A stretch of DNA of 14,458 nucleotides from CAMLFJ01 sp040902305 (GCA_040902305.1 JBBDXN010000140.1:1-14458); one strand, 5' to 3'. Counted from the first letter of the stretch, positions 1-6,790 are shown. Numbers and translations are program-made. The notes: generated by a model not told the origin, from the letters alone.

Positions 1-76
1 TCAGGTCTTACATTACGACATTTCTGTCGCGGTCGGCCAAGCCGGCGGCGAGGAAATGTCGTAATGTAAGACCTGA
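1..76. repeat. 24-bp perfect inverted repeat (REP/MITE-like palindrome)
   Basis: Bases 1-24 are the exact reverse complement of 53-76, separated by a 28-nt GC-rich spacer that itself holds a small hairpin (34-37 with 41-44). The arms are A+T-rich (core TCTTACATTACGACATTT) in a 70% G+C window, so they look foreign to the surroundings. The right arm is followed by CCCC (77-80). From memory, the resulting GACCTGACCCC end is common at palindromes associated with REP-associated tyrosine (Y1) transposases in environmental bacteria. No transposase gene is visible. The left arm touches the window edge, so the element may extend further left. It lies 7 nt past the stop of the minus-strand operon, so it could also form the 3' end hairpin of that mRNA. 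Confidence 0.8.
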
Positions 77-83
77 CCCCAGA

Positions 84-857
84 TCAGATCAGGGGCCAGG
101 GGTAGCGGAGGCCGCTCTCGTCCACCGGGAAGTGTCCTGAGCGGAGGAGTCCGCGCGCGCGGCGCTTGAGCGCGCGCCGCTCGTCGGCGTCGAGTAGCGC
201 GGCCAGCTCGGCGGGCAGATCGTCACTCAGGAGCCGGCGCAGGTCCTCGATCCGCGCGGGGGCGATGGGCTCCTCGCCGAAGTCCCAGATCACGGTGCGC
301 AGCTTGGGCTCGGCGTGAAAGCTGAGGCCGTTGTCGATGGCGTAGATGCGGTCGTCGGGCACCAGCAGGCAGTGGCCGCTCTTCCGGTCGGCGTTGTTGG
401 CCACCAGGTCGAAGAGGCAGATGCGCTGGAGCGTCTCGCGGTGCTCGGCCGCCTCCAGCAGCGTGAAGTAGTGCTGGCGGAAGTCGGCGGGCACGAAGAG
501 CTGGAGCGATCCTTCGCCGAGCGGTCCGTCGCGCGGCGCGGTCGGTGGCACCAGGCCCCAGCCGAGCGCTTCCGAGAGCAGGTACGCGGCGATCTCACGG
601 CGGTAGAGGCCGGGCGGGAAATCCCAGAGCGGCCGCTCGCCGCGCTCCGGCTTGTAGACGGCGAGCGCGGTGGCGCCGTCCAGGGCCAGCTCGACGAGAA
701 ACGTGGCGTTGCTGCTCCGCGGCATGCGCCCCTTCACGGCGATCTCGCCCCCCCGGAGCAACCGGAGCCCCTCTTCGGTATCCACTCGCCTCGATCCGCT
801 GGATTCGCTCGGCTCGCCTTCGCCGTCACCTCGCCCTGCGGGCTTCAGCTCGCCCAT
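84..857 (-). CDS. SCO1664 family protein, PI3/4-kinase-like fold
   Basis: 257 aa. It matches the uncharacterised SCO1664 family (TIGR03843 as I recall it), distantly related to phosphatidylinositol 3/4-kinases and presumed to be a phosphotransferase; its substrate is unknown. Kinase-like landmarks are VYKP with Lys69 (candidate ATP-binding lysine), the family stretch RGERPLWDFPPGLYRRE (residues 72-88), a catalytic-loop-like LVANNADRKSGH (151-162) and a metal-site-like AIDNG (173-177). It has no signal peptide or membrane segment, so it is cytosolic. It is the last gene of the five-gene operon, 10 nt after DUF3090, and has no clear Shine-Dalgarno at the chosen ATG. The first 24 residues are low-complexity (GDGEGEPSESSGSRR), and a GTG at 785 preceded by GAGG would give a 233-aa protein starting at VDTEEG. 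The family call is firm; the exact start is not. Confidence 0.88.
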   Translation of the reverse strand: MGELKPAGRGDGEGEPSESSGSRRVDTEEGLRLLRGGEIAVKGRMPRSSNATFLVELALDGATALAVYKPERGERPLWDFPPGLYRREIAAYLLSEALGWGLVPPTAPRDGPLGEGSLQLFVPADFRQHYFTLLEAAEHRETLQRICLFDLVANNADRKSGHCLLVPDDRIYAIDNGLSFHAEPKLRTVIWDFGEEPIAPARIEDLRRLLSDDLPAELAALLDADERRALKRRARGLLRSGHFPVDESGLRYPWPLI

Positions 858-867
858 CGCGCGCGGG

Positions 868-1386
868 CTAGTGCTTCACGTGGCCGTTGGCCCGCGGGCA
901 GACGTGGCCCTCCGGATCCATGGGCCGGCTGCAGACCGGGCAGGTGGGGCGCCCGCCCTTCATCAGCTCGTTGGCGCGCTCGACGAAGGCGGCGGCCACG
1001 GCTCGGGTGATGCGGAAGCGGGCCATGGCCGGCTCGGGCTCCGGGCCGCCTTCTTCTTCCGCCTCGATCAGCTCGCTCGCCTCGACCACCACCCGATCCT
1101 GACCCTCGTCGTAGCCCACCGCGAGCGAGCCCACGTCCCAGGCGGGCTCCAGCGGCTCGACCAGGTCGGCTTCGGCGTGCGCCGCGCCGGGCGCGGCCTT
1201 CACGCGGGCCAGCAGCCCGCCGAGGTATTCGGCGAGCGCGCGCACGTGCTCCTTCTCCACCTTGAAGGTGATGAGACGTCCGGCGTCGCGGGACTGCAGG
1301 TAGAAGACCCGCTGCCCGGGCGGCCCGACCGCTCCGGCGGCGAAGTGGTCGGGAGAGTCGATCTCGAAGGATGGGTTGTCGCTCAT
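868..1386 (-). CDS. DUF3090 family protein with C-terminal zinc-ribbon motif
   Basis: 172 aa. This is the DUF3090 family (TIGR03847/PF11290 as recalled), the middle partner of a conserved trio with a kinase-like protein and a histidine phosphatase; its function is unknown. The N-terminal half carries the family strand-helix pattern FYLQSRDAGRLITFKVEKEH (28-47). An acidic linker follows around 107-120. The C-terminus RPTCPVCSRPMDPEGHVCPR has Cys149, Cys152, His161 and Cys163, which could bind zinc. No membrane segment is present. Its ATG overlaps the stop of the upstream phosphatase gene (ATGA, 1383-1386), implying translational coupling. Only AAGGG directly abutting the start serves as a possible weak ribosome site. 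The kinase-like gene follows 10 nt downstream. The two proteins may form a complex; that is inferred from conserved adjacency only. Confidence 0.9.
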   Translation of the reverse strand: MSDNPSFEIDSPDHFAAGAVGPPGQRVFYLQSRDAGRLITFKVEKEHVRALAEYLGGLLARVKAAPGAAHAEADLVEPLEPAWDVGSLAVGYDEGQDRVVVEASELIEAEEEGGPEPEPAMARFRITRAVAAAFVERANELMKGGRPTCPVCSRPMDPEGHVCPRANGHVKH

Positions 1387-2018
1387 CCCTTGCCGCCGAG
1401 CCAGGCGAGGTCACCCGCGATCGAGTTCACGGTGAGCACGGCGGGGCCGGCCCGCCGGTAGGCCACCGCGGTGATGGACGACGGCGCGATCATGATCCGT
1501 TGGAAGAGATCGAGCGGAGTCCCCAGGGCCTGGGCCACCGCCGCCTTGATCGGGTCGGCGTGCGAGACCGCGACCACGATCTGCCCCGGATAGCGGGCCA
1601 CCAGCCGGCCGATCGCGGAGGTGATGCGCGCCTGCATCTCCGGGAAGGACTCGCCGTCGGGAAAGCGGAAGCCGCTCGGATTGCGCTGCACGGTCTCCCA
1701 TTCCGGGCGCCGGGCCGCCTGCTTGAGGCTCAGGCCGGTCCACGCCCCGATGTCGAGATCGGCCAGGTCGCGGTCTATGCGGAGCGCGAGTCCGCGGATC
1801 CGCGCGATGGGCGTGGCGGTCTCGCGCGCCCGCTCGAGATGCGAGGCGTAGACCGCCGCGACCTTGGGGAGCGCCTTGATCCGCGCGGCGGCGGCCTCGG
1901 CCTGGCGCCGGCCCTCGTCGGTCAGGTGCAGGCCCGGGGCCCGGCCGGGCAGCTTGATCCCGGTGGTGGGCGTCAGCCCGTGGCGTACGAGCAGGACGAC
2001 CGTCGCGGCGTCCGCCAT
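1383..2018 (-). CDS. Histidine phosphatase, MSMEG_4193 family
   Basis: 211 aa. Phosphoglycerate-mutase-like histidine phosphatase of the MSMEG_4193 subgroup (TIGR03848 as recalled). The phospho-accepting RHG triad is at 12-14 (His13). Arg63 and Arg65 are in ERARET, the likely proton donor Glu123 is in DGESF, and the second catalytic His153 is in VAVSHADPIK. All expected catalytic residues are present, so it should hydrolyse a phosphoester by a phosphohistidine intermediate. The substrate is not evident. Length is normal for the family and the protein is probably cytosolic. It sits 12 nt after the VWA gene and overlaps the next gene by 4 nt, so it is mid-operon. The pairing with a putative kinase two genes downstream suggests opposed phosphorylation and dephosphorylation of one target. 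That is inference. Confidence 0.93.
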   Translation of the reverse strand: MADAATVVLLVRHGLTPTTGIKLPGRAPGLHLTDEGRRQAEAAAARIKALPKVAAVYASHLERARETATPIARIRGLALRIDRDLADLDIGAWTGLSLKQAARRPEWETVQRNPSGFRFPDGESFPEMQARITSAIGRLVARYPGQIVVAVSHADPIKAAVAQALGTPLDLFQRIMIAPSSITAVAYRRAGPAVLTVNSIAGDLAWLGGKG

Positions 2019-2030
2019 CGGGCGGGCCGG

Positions 2031-4037
2031 CTAGGACACGGCCCGGCGCTTCGCGCGGACGAAGTCCACGAGCACGTACTCGCCCAGGCGATCGGACGTC
2101 GCGAAGAAGGCGCGGCCGCGGTTGATGCGGGTCATCTGCTCGACGAAGGCGGCCAGCGCGTGGCTCTGCTCGAGCATGAAGGTATTGATGGTGATGCCCT
2201 CGCGCGTGCACCGCTGCACTTCCTTGAGGGTCTCCTGGAGCGTCCGCCGGGTCGGGGGGTAGGCGAACTCGGGCTCGCTGCCCTCCAGGTGCGCGGTGGG
2301 CTCGCCGTCGGTGATCATGATCACCTGCTTGTTGCCGCCCTTGTGCCGGGCCAGGAGCTGGCGCGCGAGGAGAAAGCCCGCGTGCATGTTGGTGCCCACG
2401 CTCCACTCGCCGGGGGCCAGGTGGGGGAGCTGAGCCGCGCTGAACTCGCGGGCGTAGAGCGAGAAGCCCACGATGTAGAGGCTGTCGCGCGGGAACTGGC
2501 CGCGGATCAGGGCGTTGAGCGCGAGCGCGACCTTCTTGGCGGGCAGGAAGCAGCCGTTGAAGATCATCGAGCGGCTCATGTCGAGCATGAGCACGGTGGC
2601 CGCGTGGGTCTGGGTCTCGGTGCGGACGACTTCGAAGTCGCCCGGGTCGAGCCGGACGGGCACGCCGGCGCCGTTGCGCTCCACCGCGTTCATCAGGGTC
2701 TCGCGCAGCTCGAGCAGGAACGGGTCGCCGAACTCGTAGGGCTTGACCTGGTCGGTCCGGTCGCCGCCCGCTCCCCGCCGCTCGAGCGCGTGGCCGCCGA
2801 AGCGGTCGCGCTTGAGGTGCCCGAAGATGTCGCGCAGGGCCTTGTCGCCGATCTTGCGGATGGCCCGCGCGGTCAGCTCGAGCCGGTCGCCCTTCCGCTC
2901 GAGGTAGCCCGCCTCTTCGAGCTTCTTGGTCATCTCGCGCAGGCGCTCGAGATCCCGGGCCGCCTCCTCGCCGAGGAGCTGCTCGACCTGCTGCGGGTCG
3001 ATCTTCTCCAGATCGTTGGGGTCGCGCACCTTCTGGAGCTGCCGCTCGAGCTGGTCGAGCTGCTGCAGCTCGTCCATCAGCTCCATGGCCTGCTTCATCG
3101 TGAGGTCGTCGTCGCCGCGGAAGCTGTAGCGCTGGCCGTCGGGTGGCGGCATGAGCTGGCTCAGGTTCATGCCGAGCTGGCGCAACTCGGCCTCGAGCCG
3201 CTCGTCCTGCATGAAGAGCGACTGCATCATGTCCTGGAGCTGGCCGCGCTGGCCGGGCGACATGCTCGAGAGCAGCGACTGCATCTGGCCGGCCTGCTGG
3301 GCGATCTGCTCCATGAGCTGGTCGAGGTTCTGGGCGCCCGGGAAATGGTCGCCCCACTTCTGCTTGAAGGCCTCGAAGTCCGGCTCGCGCCCCTCCGCCC
3401 GGTCCTGGAGCATGCGATTGAGGTCGCGCACCATCTCCCGCATCCGCTCGAGATCCTGGGGGGTCATGTTGCCGAGCGCCTTCTGCATGTTGGAGAGGAA
3501 CGGCTGCAGCATCTGCTGCTGCAGGCCCTTCATCAGCTCCCAGAACAGGCGGTGCGCGTCGGGATCCATGAACTCGTAGCTCTGCAGCCCCTGGATGCGC
3601 CCGGCCGGGGACTCCGGCATCTCGTCGAGCGTCTTCCGGTGCTCGGCGGCCGCCTGCTCCATCCCCTGGCGGAACGAGTCGGGGGCTTCGCCGCGCTCGG
3701 CCCGCTCCTGAGCGTCGCTCACCCGCCGCTCGATGCCCTCGCGCTCCGTCTTCAGGATGTTGTCGAGCTTCCGCTTGATGTCGTCGAGCACCGAGGAGAG
3801 ATCGTAGCGGTCGAGCTGCTGCTGGCGCTGGCGCCGCAGCCGGTTGAGCAGGTCTTGCAGCCCGGGCAGGTTGGCCCCGTCCGGGCTCTTCGCGCCGCGC
3901 TGGAAGAGCCGGCGCAGCGCGCTCCACGGATCGCCGTCGGACAGGAGATCGTCGGACATGGCGTCGAGGAGCTGGTCGGCGTCGAGGTCGTCGAGGCGCT
4001 GGGAGCCGTCCCAGCGCGAATACCAGGTGGGCGACAC
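2031..4037 (-). CDS. VWA (CoxE-like) domain protein paired with AAA+ ATPase
   Basis: 668 aa. The C-terminal von Willebrand A domain has a complete MIDAS: DMSRS at 486-490, Thr549 in VGTNMH and Asp577 in ITDGEP, so it should bind a divalent metal. The N-terminal ~350 residues are charged and rich in Gln, Met, Arg and Glu, with long predicted helices or coiled coils and no membrane segment. The architecture and length match partner proteins of Mg-chelatase/MoxR-type ATPases; from memory the M. tuberculosis pair Rv0958/Rv0959 has similar sizes. The likely role is a substrate-adaptor subunit for the ATPase encoded immediately upstream. The start is GTG (4037-4035), 7 nt after the ATPase stop. A GAGG Shine-Dalgarno overlapping that TGA, 5 nt before the GTG, supports this start and translational coupling. 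The cellular target is unknown. Confidence 0.92.
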   Translation of the reverse strand: MSPTWYSRWDGSQRLDDLDADQLLDAMSDDLLSDGDPWSALRRLFQRGAKSPDGANLPGLQDLLNRLRRQRQQQLDRYDLSSVLDDIKRKLDNILKTEREGIERRVSDAQERAERGEAPDSFRQGMEQAAAEHRKTLDEMPESPAGRIQGLQSYEFMDPDAHRLFWELMKGLQQQMLQPFLSNMQKALGNMTPQDLERMREMVRDLNRMLQDRAEGREPDFEAFKQKWGDHFPGAQNLDQLMEQIAQQAGQMQSLLSSMSPGQRGQLQDMMQSLFMQDERLEAELRQLGMNLSQLMPPPDGQRYSFRGDDDLTMKQAMELMDELQQLDQLERQLQKVRDPNDLEKIDPQQVEQLLGEEAARDLERLREMTKKLEEAGYLERKGDRLELTARAIRKIGDKALRDIFGHLKRDRFGGHALERRGAGGDRTDQVKPYEFGDPFLLELRETLMNAVERNGAGVPVRLDPGDFEVVRTETQTHAATVLMLDMSRSMIFNGCFLPAKKVALALNALIRGQFPRDSLYIVGFSLYAREFSAAQLPHLAPGEWSVGTNMHAGFLLARQLLARHKGGNKQVIMITDGEPTAHLEGSEPEFAYPPTRRTLQETLKEVQRCTREGITINTFMLEQSHALAAFVEQMTRINRGRAFFATSDRLGEYVLVDFVRAKRRAVS

Positions 4038-4044
4038 TAGCGCC

Positions 4045-5439
4045 TCACGCCAGCCGGTAGCGCGCCTGACCGGCCTGCACGTCCTTGTTCAGCTTCTTGC
4101 TGAGATGCAGGCCCTCCAGCACGAACTCGACCGCGGCGGCCACGCTCGCCGGGTCCTGGGCCCCGAGCTTGCGCACCGCGGCCTGGAGCGGGCGCACCTG
4201 GCCGAGGTGCTTCAGGTACGCATCGGCGGGCATCGAGTCGGAGACCTCGACCTTGAGCCCGTCCTGGAAGGCGCCCACCACCTCGTCCAGCTCGCCGGAG
4301 GTGAAGGTGCGGTTGAACACGTTGAGGAGGGCGCGCTGCATGATCTTGCCCAGCACCTTGTCCTCGGTCGCGTCGCCCAGGCTCTCCATCTCGATCTTGC
4401 CACCGGTGGAGGCGGCGATGGCGCCGAGATCGCTGACGCGCGGGGCGGCCACCGCTTCGCCGAGCCGGATCGCCCGCTTCAGCGCGCTCGACAGGAGGTT
4501 CTCGTAGTTGCAGATCGTCACCCGCACCGACACCCCGGAGCGCTGGCTGATCTCGGGCGAGCGCCGGGCCAGGTGGGTGACCTCGGCCACGAGCTGTTTC
4601 ATGAAGTCCGGGCTCCGGGTCTCGAGGCCCGCGTCGGCGTAGGCGGTGCGCTCCGCCTCCATGATCGCGATCTCGTCCTCCACGCGCTTCGGATAGTGGG
4701 TGCGGATCTGCGAGCCGAACCGGTCCTTGAGCGGGGTGATGATGCGGCCGCGGTTGGTGTAGTCCTCCGGGTTCGCGCTCGCCACCACGTAGAGGTCGAT
4801 CGGCAGCCGCACCTTGTAGCCGCGGATCTGCACGTCGCGCTCTTCCATGATGTTGAGCAGGCCCACCTGGATGCGCTCGGCCAGGTCCGGCAGCTCGTTG
4901 AGCGCGAAGATACCGCGGTTGGTGCGGGGCAGGAGCCCGTAGTGGATGGTCAGCTCGTCGGAGAGATAGCGGCCCTCCGCCACCTTGATCGGATCCACCT
5001 CGCCGATGAGGTCGGCGATCGTGATGTCGGGGGTGGCGAGCTTCTCGCCGTAGCGGCGGTCGCGCGGGATCCAGGCGAGCGCGGCCCGGTCGCCCTGCTC
5101 GCCGACGCGCTGCCGGCACGCCGAGCAGATCGGCGCGAAGGGCTCGTCGCTGATCTCGCAGCCGGCCAGCGCGGGCATCTCGTCATCCAGAAGGCCGACC
5201 AGCAGGCGCGCCAGCCGGGTCTTGGCCTGGCCGCGCTCGCCCAGGAAGACGATGTCCTGGCCGCTCAGCACCGCGTTCTCGATCTGGGGCACGACGGTCT
5301 GCTCGTAGCCCACGATGCCGGGGAAGAGAGCGTCGCCGCGCCGCAGGCGGGCGATCAGATTGTCGCGCAGCTCCTGCTTGACGGATCGGGAAATGTAGCC
5401 GCTGTCGCGCAGCTCTCGAATCGTGGTCGGTCTCGCCAT
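4045..5439 (-). CDS. AAA+ ATPase, Mg-chelatase/MoxR-like
   Basis: 464 aa. AAA+ ATPase of the magnesium-chelatase subunit I/MoxR-like group. Walker A is GERGQAKT (67-74). The Walker B-like strand is GIFALNEL (176-182), with Asn-Glu in place of the usual Asp-Glu. Sensor 1 is Asn223 in VVASANPEDYTN, and an arginine-finger region is PLKDRF (Arg240). A Cys94...Cys105-x2-Cys108 cluster between Walker A and Walker B may bind metal. No tetrapyrrole or cobalamin genes are nearby, so true chelatase function is not supported; a chaperone-like remodeller acting with the adjacent VWA protein is more likely. It is the first gene of the operon. The ATG is preceded by AAGGGAG at 5 nt spacing and by a good promoter, so the start is secure. 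Automated labels such as 'sigma-54 interacting regulator' or 'magnesium chelatase' would be misleading. Confidence 0.92.
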   Translation of the reverse strand: MARPTTIRELRDSGYISRSVKQELRDNLIARLRRGDALFPGIVGYEQTVVPQIENAVLSGQDIVFLGERGQAKTRLARLLVGLLDDEMPALAGCEISDEPFAPICSACRQRVGEQGDRAALAWIPRDRRYGEKLATPDITIADLIGEVDPIKVAEGRYLSDELTIHYGLLPRTNRGIFALNELPDLAERIQVGLLNIMEERDVQIRGYKVRLPIDLYVVASANPEDYTNRGRIITPLKDRFGSQIRTHYPKRVEDEIAIMEAERTAYADAGLETRSPDFMKQLVAEVTHLARRSPEISQRSGVSVRVTICNYENLLSSALKRAIRLGEAVAAPRVSDLGAIAASTGGKIEMESLGDATEDKVLGKIMQRALLNVFNRTFTSGELDEVVGAFQDGLKVEVSDSMPADAYLKHLGQVRPLQAAVRKLGAQDPASVAAAVEFVLEGLHLSKKLNKDVQAGQARYRLA

Positions 5440-5466
5440 GAGGGCTCCCTTCGCGGTCGTGGGCTC

Positions 5467-5495
5467 ACTATGCGGCGGGCCATGGCCGCTGTCAA
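5467..5495 (-). promoter_or_regulatory. Sigma70-type promoter of the AAA-VWA-phosphatase operon
   Basis: On the minus strand, a perfect TTGACA (5495-5490) is followed after exactly 17 nt by CATAGT (5472-5467), which matches 4 of 6 positions of TATAAT. The predicted transcription start near 5460 leaves a leader of about 20 nt containing the AAGGGAG ribosome site of the ATPase gene. No equally good promoter was seen inside the operon. Confidence 0.65.
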
Positions 5496-5537
5496 TCGGA
5501 CGGCCGTGTCGGCGCCCGGATCGCGACGCGAGATGCC

Positions 5538-5566
5538 TTGACAGGCGGTGGCCCCCCGCTCAAGAT
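5538..5566 (+). promoter_or_regulatory. Sigma70-type promoter of the small membrane protein gene
   Basis: TTGACA (5538-5543), 17-nt spacer, then CAAGAT (5561-5566; 3 of 6, keeping the A2, A5 and T6 bases). The predicted transcription start falls at about the ATG (5573), and there is no Shine-Dalgarno, so the mRNA is probably leaderless. Its -35 lies about 42 bp from the -35 of the divergent operon promoter. Confidence 0.5.
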
Positions 5567-5572
5567 TCCTCC

Positions 5573-5875
5573 ATGCGGAGCGGGTCGGGCCCCACGCAGT
5601 GGAGGCGGCTGGCGGTCGTCCCGTTGCTCGTCGTCCTGATCCTGCTCGGGGCGGATGTCGCGCTCGACGATAACTGGATCGACGGCGTCCACGACGCGGC
5701 CGACAATGGCGTCGCGTTCCTCCGGGCCGCCTCTCGTGGGGTCGTGGGCCCCGGGCCCGCGATCTCGGCGCCCGTCCCCATGCGGTCGGCGAGCCTGCTC
5801 GTCCGGGCGGACGCCTCCCTCTCCAGCTGGATCGTCGTCGTCACCCCGTCCGATCGCGCTCCTCCTCGCGTCTGA
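5573..5875 (+). CDS. Hypothetical small single-pass membrane protein
   Basis: 100 aa, not recognised. One hydrophobic helix near the N-terminus (about residues 13-31, VVPLLVVLILLGADVAL) follows TQWRR, suggesting an N-in single-pass inner-membrane protein or uncleaved signal anchor. The remaining ~70 residues contain no motif I know. Third codon positions are about 90% G/C in this frame, consistent with real coding. The upstream TTGACA promoter places the transcription start at the ATG, and no ribosome site exists, so a leaderless mRNA is likely. It is divergent from the five-gene operon and 63 nt upstream of the secreted small-protein gene. The opposite strand also has an open frame here (5560-5913), but its product looks like an antisense shadow. 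Function unknown; existence moderately supported. Confidence 0.5.
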   Translation: MRSGSGPTQWRRLAVVPLLVVLILLGADVALDDNWIDGVHDAADNGVAFLRAASRGVVGPGPAISAPVPMRSASLLVRADASLSSWIVVVTPSDRAPPRV

Positions 5876-5938
5876 CCGGCTCGCGCAGCGTCCCGTCGCT
5901 CGTTCCACCCCATTCAACCCGTGAGGAGAATGCGACAC

Positions 5939-6193
5939 ATGAAGACCGTGCTGATGACGATTGCTGCCCTGGGACTGGCAATTTCCCCCGCGCTCGCCAG
6001 CGAGTGCCCGATGCTGCACAAGCAGGTGATGGCCGCCGCGGACTCTCGCCTGGACGACGCCGCCTACAAGGCGAAGACGATGGCCGCCGAGGGCGACGCC
6101 ATGCACAAGGCGGGAAAGCACGCCGAGTCCGAGGCCAAGTACGCGGAGGCGGCCAAGGCGATGGATCTCAAGCTGACCCACAAGGCCAAGTAG
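5939..6193 (+). CDS. Small secreted (periplasmic) helical protein
   Basis: 84 aa, no named family recognised. A classic signal peptide, MKTVLMTIAALGLAISPALA, ends with an Ala-Leu-Ala signal peptidase I site. The mature product is about 63 aa: SECPMLHKQVMAAADSRLDD, then Ala/Lys/Glu-rich amphipathic helices (GDAMHKAGKHAESEAKYAEA) resembling one short helical-hairpin repeat. It has a single cysteine and several Lys/His residues. The ATG at 5939 was chosen because GAGGAG (5923-5928) lies 10 nt upstream. In-frame GTG 5921 and ATG 5930 are too close to, or ahead of, that ribosome site. It is convergent with the protoglobin gene, only 9 nt between stop codons, and a strong GC hairpin lies 18 nt past its stop. 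The role is unknown; it probably acts in the periplasm. Confidence 0.8.
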   Translation: MKTVLMTIAALGLAISPALASECPMLHKQVMAAADSRLDDAAYKAKTMAAEGDAMHKAGKHAESEAKYAEAAKAMDLKLTHKAK

Positions 6194-6202
6194 CTTCGAC
6201 GC

Positions 6203-6790
6203 TCACGACGCGCCCCGGGGGCCGGCCGGCTCCCGGGGCGTGGGCCGGGGGGGTAGCAGGTAGCCGATCAGCAGCACGTTCAGGTGGAGCAGCAGCAGCT
6301 TGTTCCACGCCACCGTCGCCTCCAGCGCCGCGGCCGGCTCGCCCAGTTCCTCGTGGAGGACGCGCGCGAGGGCGGTCTGGGTGAGGCTCATCGCGGCCAC
6401 CATGAACTGCGGGGGAATCCGGCCGCCCGGCCCGTGGTCGCGGTGACTGTGGGCGAGGCCGACCGAGAGCAGATAGTAGGCGAAGTCGTGGGTGAGGGCG
6501 GCCTGCGCGGTCTCGCGCAGCCACCGGGCGAGGCTGTGCTTGCGCCGGTCGATCCGCGTGCGGTCCGGCGCGCCGTCCGGGCCCAGGAAGAAGCGCGCGG
6601 TCGCCGGGAAGCGGAGGAAGTGCTCGTAGAGCGCGCTGGTGAGGGCTTCCTCGTGCTTCAGGATCGCGGGGGCGCTCGCGCGGATCGCGATCGCGTCGGC
6701 CTCGTCCAGACCCACGAAGGCGGCCAGGTCGCGGACGTATCGCTCGAGATCGGCTCCCTGGGGCACGCGCTCTTCGTCGTCGGCGCTCAT
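6203..6790 (-). CDS. Protoglobin (single-domain globin-coupled-sensor type)
   Basis: 195 aa. A protoglobin-family heme protein without any attached signalling domain. Globin-sensor landmarks are LTSALYEHFLRFPATARFF (50-68) and the proximal-histidine segment YYLLSVGLAHSH, with His114 the likely heme ligand. A longer than usual loop rich in His and Gly follows before IPPQFM (125-130), and the hydrophobic C-terminal helices are WNKLLLLHLNVLLIGYLL (162-179). It is expected to bind O2, NO or CO in the cytosol; sensor or storage cannot be told apart. AGGAG lies about 8 nt before the ATG. The gene is divergent from the lipoprotein gene (35 bp apart, sharing an AT-rich -10 region) and convergent with the small secreted protein. 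Family assignment is good, ligand and role are inferred. Confidence 0.82.
   Translation of the reverse strand: MSADDEERVPQGADLERYVRDLAAFVGLDEADAIAIRASAPAILKHEEALTSALYEHFLRFPATARFFLGPDGAPDRTRIDRRKHSLARWLRETAQAALTHDFAYYLLSVGLAHSHRDHGPGGRIPPQFMVAAMSLTQTALARVLHEELGEPAAALEATVAWNKLLLLHLNVLLIGYLLPPRPTPREPAGPRGAS
6211..6240. terminator. Strong GC hairpin between convergent genes (possible terminator)
   Basis: A 30-bp near-perfect palindrome: CGCCCCGGG (6211-6219) pairs with CCCGGGGCG (6232-6240), with GCCGGCCGGC (6221-6230) between and one G·T position. It starts 18 nt after the stop of the plus-strand secreted-protein gene and lies within the 3' codons of the convergent protoglobin gene. No T-tract follows on either strand, so it is not a textbook intrinsic terminator. 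Confidence 0.4.

Noticed and set aside
1411..3927. 838-codon minus-strand open frame
   Set aside because: It is a frame-shifted shadow of the VWA and phosphatase genes, Arg/Ala/Pro-rich without motifs.
1371..4040. 889-codon plus-strand open frame
   Set aside because: It runs antisense to the phosphatase and VWA genes, is full of Leu/Val/Glu/His composition typical of a reversed GC-rich gene, and has no domain, ribosome site or promoter.
4045..5439. True magnesium chelatase for chlorophyll or cobalamin
   Set aside because: No pathway genes are nearby, and the partner VWA protein is of the CoxE-like kind.
5560..5913. Minus-strand frame opposite the small membrane protein
   Set aside because: It has no Shine-Dalgarno, and its Arg/Thr/Ser-rich product has no motif. 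The plus frame has the promoter and the hydrophobic helix.
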